This document shows, piece by piece, positions 16,224 through 27,300 of a stretch of DNA of 64,000 nucleotides. Position numbers and translations under genes: made by a program. Within the stretch, counting starts at the first letter, position 1. Each line of letters begins with the position of its first letter. The notes under the pieces are model-generated. The model saw nothing but the letters and a program-made list of their open reading frames with translations. It was not told the origin of the DNA and ran no database searches. Source of the DNA: RUG11551 sp045586185 (lineage in GTDB: Bacteria; Planctomycetota; Planctomycetia; Pirellulales; Thermoguttaceae); NCBI GenBank assembly GCA_045586185.1, contig JAZMZV010000204.1, positions 1 to 64,000 of the forward strand, in the 5' to 3' direction.

Positions 16224-19200
16224 TCAAATTAAATCTTCCCATTCAAACTCTGCGTCCAGATCGTCCAGAACGGCGTCGACCAGATTCGCTTTTGAGGTTG
16301 TATGACTATCCTCGCTGATAAACAGTCTGTCGTTCTCTTTTAGAACATCCGCTTGCTGCAGCGTAAAATCCAAGGTATTGAACGCGGCGTCGAGCGTCTG
16401 AACAGGAATAGCGTCTGTTTTTTGGGTTGTCGTTACAGACGTCGTTCTTTCAATCGAAGCAACCGAATAAACGTCTGACGTTTTGAGTTCATAACATTCA
16501 GCAGCTTGAACTTCCATGGGCAGAACGGGAGCAGGCTCTGGCGATTCGAGCAGTTCAACCGGAGCGGGCGTTGATTCAACCACGGCAGTCTGTTCAAACG
16601 TTGTTTGAGGCGTTAACGCTGCGAACAAACTCGCCGGCAAGCTGGCAGGAAGAGCGGCTGGCGTTGACGCAACGTTTTTAACCATTCCATAGTTGATGGC
16701 AAAGAGAATAAAGTCGTCAACGTTGACAGAGCCGCTGTTGTCGAAGTCGGCAGCGCAGGCGATCTGCTTCATCTGGTCTGACAGCGGAGACGAATTAATC
16801 GACGCTTCGTCTGTATTCGTCCCGTAAACCGTCGCGAAGAGAATAAAGTCGTTCACATCGACTCGCTCGTCGCAGTTGAGGTCGTAATCGTACGGGACAA
16901 TTGCCGTTTCGACCTCGTTGGAACCGACCGAAATCGGGGAGCCCGTTGAATTGATCGGCAAGCCGCTGTTCGGGTCGCCGTTGGAACTGACAGGTTCAAA
17001 CAGGATTTGCGCCATGAGAAACGCGGATGCTTCCTCTGGAACTGACGATTCGGCGGGAGAAACCGTTATCGACATCGTTGTAACGCGCGGGTCGGAGTCG
17101 TCGATGGAATTGACAACGACGTCAACGCCCTCCGGCGACTGCAACGACGACAAAACTGGCGCGTAAATGGTTGAGTCGTAAACGATCGACGTCGTATATG
17201 GTTGAACGACGTAACCGTCCGTCCAAATTTCCAGATAGAACTCTGACCAGTTGTCTACGGACGCGATTGATTCTGGAATGCATTCAGCCGAGGTCGTTTG
17301 GGCAACGTCCGTCTTTGTCTTTTCCGTTTGAATTGAACCGTAGAAGGTGACAGGCGAGAGTTCAACGGTCAGCGTTCCTGACAGGTACTCGAAATCGTAG
17401 TTGTTGTCTTCCGCGCCAGAGACGGTAATTTCATATTCGCCGACGTTGTCAAACTGGGCGTAGCTGGAAGACGCTGCTGCAGGCGCGTCGATAACAGACT
17501 CGTCTTCTCCGTTGACAAATCCTGAATACGTTACCGTATATTCAGGCGTCGAGTCGCCATAAGTAATCGTCTTGTCGTCCGCAGTTGCTGTCAACGTCGC
17601 CTTGCCAATAGAGAAATTCTGAGTAGTTGTACCAGTCAGAACGTAATTCGCATTAGAAATAGAAGCGGTCGCTGCATACGAGCCGGCGTCTTTGACCGTC
17701 TTATTATAGGAAACGGACAATCCGACGTTATCTCCGTTAACTGTTCCGGAAACCATCGTCGAGATCTTCTGCACTTGACCACTGTAGACTAATCCGTCGT
17801 AATTATCAAACGTAACAGAAACAGCTTTCTGATCTACGGTCAGCGTTCCAGCTTGGTAAACGAAGTTGTAATTATTATCCGAAGCGTCAGAAATCTCAAT
17901 TGTATATTCGCCTACATTGTCAAATTGAGCGTAGTTTGTCGTCGCCGTCGCAAGCGTATCAATAACAGATTCATTTTCCCCATTGACGAAGCCCGAATAC
18001 GTTACCGTATATTCAGGCTCTGCGTCGCCGTAGGTAATCGTCTTGTCGTCCGCAGTCGCCGTCAATGTAACTTTACCGATTGAGAAATTCTGCGTCGTCG
18101 TTCCGGTCAGAACGTAATTCGTATTGGAAATCGAAGCCGTCGCGGTATATGTCCCTGCGTCTTTGACTGCTTTATTATAAGACAAAGTCAACCCCGGATT
18201 ATCTCCGTTGACAGTTCCAGAAATAGCTGCGGAAATTGCTCGTTCTTGTCCGTTGTATACAAGTCCGTTGTAATCGTCAAACGAAACCGTTACCGCTTTC
18301 TGCTCAACTGTCAGCGTTCCCGTTTGATAGGCAAAATCGTAGTTGTTATCTACCGCGCCGGAAACGTTAATCGAATATTCGCCAACGTTGTCAAATTGAA
18401 CGTATTTTGACGAAGCAGTTGCCGATGTATCAATTACGGATTCGTTTTCTCCGTTGACGAATCCCGTATATGTAACGGCATATGCTGGCGCTGCTTCGCC
18501 GTAGATAATTGATTGATTATCCGCCGTTGCGGTCAGCGTCGCTTTGTCGATTGAGAAATTCTGCGTCGTTGTCCCAATCAAGACGTAATTCTCATTGGAA
18601 ATCGAAGCGGTCGCGGTATACGCGCCAGCGTCTTTGACTGTCTGATTATACGACAGCGACAAACCCGGATCGTCATTGTTAACTGTTCCTGTTACGGTTG
18701 CTGAAATGAAGCGTTCCTGTCCGTTATAGATCAATCCTTCGTAATCGTCAAACGCGACAGTTACAGTTTTCTGACCGACTGTCAGCGTTCCCTGTTCATA
18801 TTCAAATTTGTAATTGTTGTCTGAACCGCGTCCAACAGAAATTGAGTATTCGCCAACGGGGCTGAACTGAGTATAAGACGACCGCGCCGACGGTTTGGTA
18901 TTAATAACAGATTCGTCTTCTCCGTTGACAAAGCCGGAAAACGTTACAGTATAAGTTGGGGCTGCGTCGCCATAGGCAATTGATTTGTTGTCTGCCTTTG
19001 CTGTCAGCGTCGCCTTATCAATCGAGAAATTCTGAGTCGTCGTTCCGGTCAGGACGTAGTTTTCATTGGAAATCGAAGCGGTCGCGGTATACGAACCGGC
19101 GTCTTTAACGATCTTATTATAAGATAATGATAATCCCGCGTCGTCTCCGTTGACTGTTCCGGAAACGGTCGCAGATATCGTCTGGTCTTGTCCGTTGTAA

Positions 19201-20618
19201 ATCAGTCCTGCGAAATTATCGAATGCAACCGTTACTGCCTTCTGACCAACCATCAGCGTTCCTGTTTGATAAACGAAATCGTAGTTGTTATCCGAAGCCC
19301 CGGAAATATTGATTGTATATGCGCCGTCGTTGTTATATTGAGCGTAGCTTGACGCTGTCGAAGCCGGCGTATCAATCACAGATGCGTTCTCCCCGTTGAC
19401 GAATCCCGTGTACGTTACCGTATACGATGGCGCCGCGTTGCCGTAGGTAATCGACTTATCGTCCGCTGTCGCTGTCAGCGTTGCTTTGCCGATTGAGAAG
19501 TTCTGCGTTGTCGTTCCTGTCAGAACGTAATTGCTATTGGAAACCGAGGCGGTCGCAGTATAAGCCCCGGCGTCTTTGACGGTTTTATTATACGACAGCG
19601 ACAACCCCGGATTGTCTCCGTTGACCGTTCCTGAAACAGATGCGGAAATCGTCCGCTCTTGTCCGTTGTAAGTCAGGCCTTGATAGTTATCAAATGCGAC
19701 TGTTACGGCTTTCTGGTCAACCGTCAGCGTTCCAGACTGATAAACGAAATCGTAGTTGTTATCCGAAGCTCCGGAAACGTTGATCGTATATTCTCCGACG
19801 TTGTTATATTGATTATAGCTTGACGTAACTGTTGCAAGCGTATCAATTACAGATTTGTTCTCACCGTTGACAAAACCCGTATACGTTACCGTATACGCTG
19901 GCGCCGCGTCGCCGTAGGTAATCGACTTATCGTCCGCCTTTGCTGTCAACGTCGCCTTTTCGATAGCGAAGCTCTGCGTCGTCGTTCCGGTCAAGACGTA
20001 ATTGCTATTTGAAATCGAAGCGGTCGCGATATACGCTCCGGCGTCTTTGACGGGGTTATTATACAACAAAGAAAATCCAGCGTCGTCTCCGTTTACCGTT
20101 CCAGAAATCGCTGCGGAGATTGTCCGTTCTTGTCCGTTATAGATCAATCCGTCGTAATCGTCGAACTCGACTGTTACCGCTTTCTGCTCAACCGTCAGCG
20201 TTCCGGACGAGTACACGAATTTGTAGTTGTTGTCTGAACCTCTACCGACTGTAATTGAGTATTCTCCAACGTTGTTGTATTGAGCGTATGACGACCGCGC
20301 CGACGGCTTGGTATTAATAACGGATTCATCTTCTCCATTGACAAAGCCGGTAAACGTTACCGTATAAGTTGGCGATGCATCGCCGTAGGTAATCGTCTTA
20401 TTGTCAGCCGTTGCAGTCAGCGTCGCTTTATCAATTGAGAAATTCTGCGTCGTCGTTCCGGTCAGAACGTAATTCGTATTGGAAATCGAAGCGGTTGCGG
20501 TATACGATCCCGCGTCCAAGACAGTTTTATTATACGTCAGCGTCAAACCGGGATTATCGTTATTGACAATTCCAGAAACCGACGCGGAAATTGTTCGCTC
20601 TTGTCCGTTGTAGACCAA
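16224..20618 (-). CDS. C-terminal part of the giant MBG-repeat/dockerin surface protein (downstream of the internal TAG)
   Basis: Frame of 1464 residues from an internal ATG. It is in the same frame as the upstream 2517-residue part, and no other stop lies between them, so the two look like one ancestral protein split by the TAG at 20655-20657. It holds the last seven and a half repeats, alternating MBG units (TLTATADxxxITYGDxxPxYTV) and YDG-type units (YNGQERTISA). A beta-domain region follows, then a dockerin-like pair of EF-hands (DLNCDERVDVNDFILFATVYG and DFDNSGSVNVDDFILFAINYG), an Ala/Pro-rich stretch, and an acidic tail ending DAEFEWEDLI. On its own this part has no signal peptide and no ribosome-binding site, so if not reached by readthrough it would be untranslated or stay in the cytoplasm. 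Confidence 0.8.
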   Translation of the reverse strand: MVYNGQERTISASVSGIVNNDNPGLTLTYNKTVLDAGSYTATASISNTNYVLTGTTTQNFSIDKATLTATADNKTITYGDASPTYTVTFTGFVNGEDESVINTKPSARSSYAQYNNVGEYSITVGRGSDNNYKFVYSSGTLTVEQKAVTVEFDDYDGLIYNGQERTISAAISGTVNGDDAGFSLLYNNPVKDAGAYIATASISNSNYVLTGTTTQSFAIEKATLTAKADDKSITYGDAAPAYTVTYTGFVNGENKSVIDTLATVTSSYNQYNNVGEYTINVSGASDNNYDFVYQSGTLTVDQKAVTVAFDNYQGLTYNGQERTISASVSGTVNGDNPGLSLSYNKTVKDAGAYTATASVSNSNYVLTGTTTQNFSIGKATLTATADDKSITYGNAAPSYTVTYTGFVNGENASVIDTPASTASSYAQYNNDGAYTINISGASDNNYDFVYQTGTLMVGQKAVTVAFDNFAGLIYNGQDQTISATVSGTVNGDDAGLSLSYNKIVKDAGSYTATASISNENYVLTGTTTQNFSIDKATLTAKADNKSIAYGDAAPTYTVTFSGFVNGEDESVINTKPSARSSYTQFSPVGEYSISVGRGSDNNYKFEYEQGTLTVGQKTVTVAFDDYEGLIYNGQERFISATVTGTVNNDDPGLSLSYNQTVKDAGAYTATASISNENYVLIGTTTQNFSIDKATLTATADNQSIIYGEAAPAYAVTYTGFVNGENESVIDTSATASSKYVQFDNVGEYSINVSGAVDNNYDFAYQTGTLTVEQKAVTVSFDDYNGLVYNGQERAISAAISGTVNGDNPGLTLSYNKAVKDAGTYTATASISNTNYVLTGTTTQNFSIGKVTLTATADDKTITYGDAEPEYTVTYSGFVNGENESVIDTLATATTNYAQFDNVGEYTIEISDASDNNYNFVYQAGTLTVDQKAVSVTFDNYDGLVYSGQVQKISTMVSGTVNGDNVGLSVSYNKTVKDAGSYAATASISNANYVLTGTTTQNFSIGKATLTATADDKTITYGDSTPEYTVTYSGFVNGEDESVIDAPAAASSSYAQFDNVGEYEITVSGAEDNNYDFEYLSGTLTVELSPVTFYGSIQTEKTKTDVAQTTSAECIPESIASVDNWSEFYLEIWTDGYVVQPYTTSIVYDSTIYAPVLSSLQSPEGVDVVVNSIDDSDPRVTTMSITVSPAESSVPEEASAFLMAQILFEPVSSNGDPNSGLPINSTGSPISVGSNEVETAIVPYDYDLNCDERVDVNDFILFATVYGTNTDEASINSSPLSDQMKQIACAADFDNSGSVNVDDFILFAINYGMVKNVASTPAALPASLPASLFAALTPQTTFEQTAVVESTPAPVELLESPEPAPVLPMEVQAAECYELKTSDVYSVASIERTTSVTTTQKTDAIPVQTLDAAFNTLDFTLQQADVLKENDRLFISEDSHTTSKANLVDAVLDDLDAEFEWEDLI

Positions 20619-21375
20619 TCCGGAATAATCGTCAAACGAAACCGTTACCGCTTTCTATCCAACGGTCAGCGTTCCAGCCTGATACACGAAATTATAATTG
20701 TTATCCGAAGCTCCGGAAACGTTGATCGTATAATCGCCGACGTTGTTGTATTGATTATAGCTTGACGCTGCCGTTGCTTCTGTATCAATTACGGATTCGT
20801 TCTCGCCGTTGACGAATCCCGTATACGTAACCGTATACGCTGGCGCCGCGTCGCCGTAGGTAATCGACTGATTATCCGCCGTAGCTGTCAGCGTCGCCTT
20901 TCCAATCGAGAAGTTCTGCGTTGTCGCTCCCGTCAAGACGTAATTCCCATTGGAAATCGAAGCCGTCGCGGTATACGAACCTGCGTCTTGGACGGTCTTA
21001 TTATACGTCAGCGTCAATCCGGCATTATCTCCGTTAATCGTTCCAGAAGCGGTCGCAGAAATCGCTCGCTCTTGTCCGTTGTAGACCAATCCGGAATATC
21101 CGTCAAACGCAACAGTAACGGCTTTCTGTCCTACGGTCAGCGTTCCGGTCTGATAAACGAAGTTGTAATTGTCATCCGAAGCCCCGGAAACGTTGATTGT
21201 ATACGACCCGGCGTTGTTATATTGAGCGTAGCTTGACGTCGCCGCAGCGAACGCGTCAATTACAGACGAATTCTCGCCGTTGACGAATCCTGTATACGTA
21301 ACAGTATACCCCGGCGCCGCGTCGCCGTAGGTAATCGACTGGTTGTCTGCCGTTGCAGTCAGAGTCGCTTTATCG
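17360..21375 (-). repeat. Nine 471-bp tandem repeats encoding MBG/YDG units
   Basis: The conserved KATLTA..ITYGD codons recur near 17590, 18061, 18533, 19003, 19475, 19946, 20417, 20888 and 21358, a constant step of about 471 nt (157 residues). Each unit is one MBG-type plus one YDG-type beta domain; the last lacks the YDG half. The high mutual similarity marks the array as a recombination hot spot and as a place where assembly collapse could occur. Confidence 0.93.
20655..20657 (-). other. In-frame TAG splitting the giant protein
   Basis: At this place the repeat consensus is GTLTVxQKAV. Other units checked, such as those near 19250, 19740 and 21120, have CAG for the Gln, and here it is TAG, a single C-to-T change. 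The frame continues open for a further 1476 codons to 16224. Confidence 0.95.
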
Positions 21376-24300
21376 ATAGTCGAAACGATTTCGGAGGAAA
21401 CGTACTCCTCATAACCGGCGCGCTCAATTTTAACCCAGACGCTGTATTCGCCTGCGTTAGTCGCTTCGGGAAGAGTCGAAGTCCATTGGATGTTGTCGGT
21501 TGAATAGGAAACGACGTCGTCTTGTTCCAGACCTGTTATTGACTCAATCAAGTCGTGAGACGCGCCGTCGTAGGTTCCCGTATAACCGACAATTGAAACG
21601 TCTGAAATAACATTTTGGGGATCCGTCGAAACCGTTCCGCTGATATAGTATCGACCCAACGAGCCGTAATTGGAATACCCGAGCTTGGTCGCGCCGTTTT
21701 GATCTGTATACCAATACCCGCCGTTAGAGCCCAGTTCTCCGCGCTGGTCGCCGGAAACAACCAGATAATACGTTCCCGCCGCAGAGATGTCGCATTGAAT
21801 CGTCGCATCGCATGACCAGTCGGAATCGTAAACATAAATGGAATTCCATTCAGAATCGAACAGTTCCGCCTTGACGTCCAAGTTGGTAAGATTGTACGAA
21901 TACCCCATATCGGCGTAGGCGTAACCGAAGCAGTCAACGCCCTTGATTGTCAAATCGACAGAGCCGACGCCAAGCGTCAACGTATAAACGTCGTTATCCG
22001 GGTCAGCCAGAACGGCGTCTTCGCCTTCGCCAATTGTTTGACGTCCAATCAAGCCGGTAAAGGAAATATCCGTCGATTGCCCATAGTCCGGCGCGGAATC
22101 GAGCAAAGCTGTCGGCGTTCCATCCAGCGTATGCGAGCCGTCCGTCGATACCGACGCGACGTCGTCGTCAATAAAGGGAATGTAGCTGGAAATAATCAGC
22201 AGTTCGTTCTGACAATCATCCAGCTTGTTGAGCGTTTCGCCGCTGTTGTTTGTAACAGTTTGAGCGCCGGGGTATTCGCCCATCGTCCACTGAACCATGC
22301 TGTATGAATAGCCGGAGCCCATAATCGGCGCCCAGTTTTCCCGACCGCTGAAGTAGACGCTGTTACCGGAATAGGCGCTGCTGCCGTCGTGATACAGTCC
22401 CAGCGTATGCCCTGCTTCGTGCGTAACGGATTCCGCGTCGTACTTTTTGCCTCGCAGCCAAACAAAGGCGACATCCTCTACCATTTCCTGGAACGTTCCA
22501 ACGAACGAAACGCCAGAAGTCGAAACGAAAGTATTCGCCGGCGACGTATTATCGGAATTCATGCCGTAATTGTATCCGATAGCAATGCGCTTGCCCCATT
22601 GCAAATCGGATTCCGTGTTGTCGTACAGAATCGCGTCCAGACCCGGAAAGACTGTTGTAACGTTGACGTCAAAGGGCGCATAGTCTTCCGCCACTGTTCT
22701 CCAGATGTACAGAATGTCTTCCGCCGTATAATACGACCCGACGCTGGCGTCGACGCGGATAATATCGCCGTATTCGTCTCCGTTCCAGCCGGTAGCCGTA
22801 ACCAGATGACCGGTAAAGTCCAGATAAATCGTATAGTTGGAATCCGGCTTGGACGACAGATTAAAGACGTTGGTTTCCTTCACGCCGTCGCCGTCCAGGT
22901 CGACGTTGTAGCCGGACAGATCCAGAGCGGCAATCGAGCAGCTTGTTTCAGACCAGCTGGACTTGGCGTAGACGTCTGTTCCATCCGCCTGAACGCGAGC
23001 CGTTACCGTAACGCCGTTAATAAGCTGCGGAAGAGTAAACGAGCGCGACGTCAGCCCGGAAATCGTATACCACGGCGAGTCAGTCATCTCGTCGCCGGTT
23101 ATCTGATAGGTGATTGTATAAGTCGAAGCGTTTTCGACCGCATCCCACGAAACCGTTACATTTGTCCCGCTGACGTTTGAGGAGACAGTCGGGGCGTCGA
23201 GCGGCTGAGCAATCGTCTGGGATTCAAACGCGCCGAGGTCGATATTGGTATTGTTGTAAATTCGGGTATTGCCCGCAATATCTTTCGATTGACTTGTCAG
23301 CCCAAATTGAGCGGCGATGTCGTTGTCGCCGTCGTCCACGCCTAAAGAGTTTGGCGTGAGCGCGAAGTCGGTCTTTAATGAATAATTCCCGCTGGCATTG
23401 ATGAACGTCGGGGAGCCGGAGGAATACCCGCCGTCAATCGTTTCGTCGCCTGCGGTAAACGAGCCGTACATGGACGAAATGAGGTTGTTCTGTCCCCACA
23501 TGGATCCGGTGCCGGTGTCGCCCTGCATTTTGTACAGCGCCATGCCGCCGTCCGACTGAACGATGGTGTTGTACAAATAGGCGTTACTGACAGAATAAAG
23601 CCCTCCGCCGGGGGTTGAGTAGTTTTTGGCAATTGTAACGTTTACCAGCGTAAAGGTTGCCGAATTGTAGCTGTTGTTTTCGTTGGCGTAGTCGTAAACG
23701 TTGTTATAAATTGCCGAGCCGTAATAGGCGGAGTTATCGAAAAAGAGACTGTTGGTAATAACCGTCGAGCCGCAGTTGTTGCACATAATCGCGCCGCCGC
23801 TATTGGACGCAAAATTACCGCTAAAGACGCTGTCGGAAATCGTCAGCGTGGAGACGTACCCTTCATGATAAATCGCCCCGCCTAACGTATTGGTAGTATT
23901 GGACGTGAACTCGGAGCCGGAAATCGTCAAATTGCCGGTATTGAAAATCGCCCCGCCGTAGGTGGAATAAGTGGTTCCGCAGGAGTTGGAATCAAACCGG
24001 GAATCCGTAATTGTAACAACGCTTTCGGTAGACGTAATATAAATCGCCCCGCCGTATGCGTCGACGGAATTGTTGGAGAAAACGGATGACTCGATTGTCA
24101 AATTGCCCTCTGTATAGATAACCGCGCCGAACCCCGCCTGATTGGAGTCGAACGTACAATTGGCAATCTCGACGTCGCCCTCCGCGTAAATCGCCCCGCC
24201 CCAGCCAGCAATCGGCGTTCCGTTTGATAGCTGCAGCGCGTTTGCCGCGCCGGTAATCGTTAATCCGTTGAGGGAGAGCTCGCCGGATTCCGTTACATCG

Positions 24301-27300
24301 AAAATCTGACCGCTGTTCCCGTTGATTGTCAAGCCGGAACTCAAACCGGAAGCGTCAATAGCAACGACTTTGTCAATCGATAACGCTCCAAAACCCTCAG
24401 ACTGGTTAAGCGTTATCGTTGACCCGTTCAAGCTGGAATCGAACGTAACCGTATCGCCGCTGGAGGCGTACAGAATCGCTTCGCGAAGCGAAATCAAGCC
24501 GTCGGTTGAATCGACGACGTCGTTGAGCGTTGTAACAACCGTCGATCTAATTTCGTGATCGTCAAACAGCGTACACGTAATCGTATAGTTCCCCAACGAG
24601 CCGTAGTCGGAATAGTTCCCAGCGCTGTAAACGCCATTGACGGGAGTTCCCTTTCCTTCGCCGGTAACGCGGAGATAATAAACGCCGGGGGTTGTAACGT
24701 AAATCGTTATCGTTTCGACCACGTCAGCGTCCTCGCCGGTATGGGGCGCAGCAGACGCGACGGCGCTGTAGTTGGAATCCGTATCGCAATAGACGTCTAC
24801 GTGGGCGTTGAGGTTGGTAATATTTTCTTCGGCTGTCGGCGAGTATTCCCCGCCAACGACAAACGTATAAACGCCCGCTGTGAGCGATAATTTGTACCAG
24901 TCGTAATCTTTATCAATCTGACTTCCGCTGTAAGCGTACGTAGACGACGAGCTGGTAATAACGCCGGACGCGCAAACGCCGGTCGAGTCCAGCGTCAAAA
25001 CGGTTGCTGCAGCCGCAGAGTTGTCGCTGTCCGTTTTGAACGACAGATGCTGATTTATCTGCTTGACGTCGTCCTGAGAATTGTTTGCGCCTGTATATTC
25101 GCCTTTGCTCCATTGAGAAAGCGCCTGATGGTACGGCGCGCCCATGATCGGCCCCCAGCCGCCGGCGCCGGGATAGTAACTCGTATTGGCAGGATAGCCG
25201 TCGTGAGTTAATCCGAGCGTGTGACCAACTTCATGCGCCGCTGCATCGGCAACGTATTTTGGTTCAGCGTCTGAAAGGCTGTCTGGAAAGACAAACGCCG
25301 GTGAAAACAGCGAGGAACTGTTTGAGGCGCCATAATACCAGCTATATACGCCCTCAAAAGCAATCCCGCCGACGTTAATTCCCAAAACGTCATTGCTCGA
25401 TCCGCCGATAGCCGCCCTCATGCCGTACTTTTCATCCGTAAAAGACGTAATCAACAGGTCGTCAAGAGAAGTAAACTGCGTTGTTACGTCAACGTCATAA
25501 ATCGCGTAGTCTTCCGAAACGGCTTTCCAAATAAAATAGATGTCCTCCGCAGTAAACTTGTCAAGACACGAGGGCGTAACAATAACGTCTTGATTCATAT
25601 ATTTTTCGTCATTGTTCCATTTCGTACCGTACGTTAAATGCCCGTTGAAGTCCAGATAAATGGTCTTGCAGGACGCATCCGTCGCCCAGTCCGCCTTGGA
25701 ATGAAGCGTAAAGACGTTGGTTGACGCCCCGTCGATATCGACGTTCCACGACGACGTATCGATAGCTGCAATCGTATACGTATAGACGCTTGACCACGTC
25801 GACCCGGATGCGGGCTTGTACTGGTACTGGATCGTCGTGCCGGGAATCGTCTTAATCGTACAGTAGGAATCCGAGAGATTCAGCGTAAAGTAATCAGAAT
25901 ACGAAGAACCGTTGACTTCCTGATTGTTAAACTTGTAACGGAACGTGTAGTCCGTCGCAGTTCCGATGTTCTGCCAGTCAAACGAGAGGGTCCCGTCGTT
26001 GGAATAGATTACCGTCGGCGTCAAATAGGAGTTGTTCAAAATCAACGCCGTTTGAGTCGTTCTGGCTGTTGTAAAAGAATTCCCGTTAGAATCGACCAGA
26101 ACGTAATTGGACGCCAAAGCGTTTGCGCCGTTGTTCAGAGCGACGTCAAAGGTTGCGTACTGCATCCCAGCCTGGTCGGAATCGAAAACGCCGTTGGTTG
26201 CGGACAGAACCAGGTTCTCCCCGTTCGCGACGCCGCTGAGGGTATACGACCCAAGCGTCGCGCTGAAATTGCCGGCTTCGTAATCCCGCCCGTTGGCGAT
26301 CAAAGACGAAATCGTAACCGACGCCGCTGAAATTACAAACGAGGACGAAGTCGTATAGTCGTCGTATCCCGCCGCGCTGAAGCAAATTGACAGATTGTAA
26401 ACGCCGGCGTTTTTCATCGTCGGGAACGCGTTGTTGGTTGTCGCCCCGTTGTACGTAACCGTATACGAATAGGAAACCGCCTCCGACGTTGTAACAATCG
26501 GCGTTTGCGCTGAGCCGTTGTAAACAACCCCTGACCAGTCAACGTGAATCAAATCCTGCAAAGAACCGGTTGTAGCCGTTGTCGCGCTGACCGTTGACCA
26601 GAGGGAATCCTGATAGTCCTCCGACCCTGCCGGCGCCAGGGCTTTCAAACGGAAGTAATACGTCTGATTGGATTCCAATGAATCTATCGTCGCGCTGATT
26701 GCAGACGAGTTCAGCGTTTGCGTTACAACGCCTGCCGAGAAGTCTGAGATGGTAGAGTATTCCAGCTGATAGCCGAAATTGTCAACCGCAGTCCACGCCA
26801 GGCTAATCGTGTCGGACGTCGGATCGCCGACAACGGACAGCGCTGGCTGATCCATGTAAATCGCGGGCTGGTATTCGTACGCCCCGATGTCAACGGTGGA
26901 ATTGTACGTTCTGACGCCAATCCCTGAAATGTCGTTGGAAATGGAATACCCGGACGCTGTCAGATAGCTGTTGTTTCCTGCGTCTATCAAAACGGAATCC
27001 GAAACAAGGCGATAGTTGGGCGTGTTGATCAGATTCCCGGACGAGTCGAACTGAGGCGCAACCTTGAACCCGGCGTCTTCAGCTGGCAAATCGGTTTTGT
27101 ATCCGGAAAGGTATCCGCTTCCATAGCGGGAGTTGTAGAGATTCAGCGTTCCCCAGTTGTAGAAGTCAGCAGCTCTGTTCGCCGTGCTGGACTCCCCCCC
27201 GTTCCCGACAATAACAGAATTGTATACATTGACCGTGCATTCCGATGGAACGTTAGCCAGTCCGGCGGCGAAACCATAATCGCTGCCGTAAGACCAGTTT

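Noticed and set aside
20655..20657. TAG as a reassigned sense codon
   Set aside because: Many genes in the window (mutS, cytidylyltransferase, GT2, HzsA-related, SET, PFOR) end with TAG at the expected family length, so TAG works as a stop.
17360..21375. CRISPR or satellite DNA
   Set aside because: The 471-bp units are protein-coding MBG/YDG domains with synonymous variation and an open frame.
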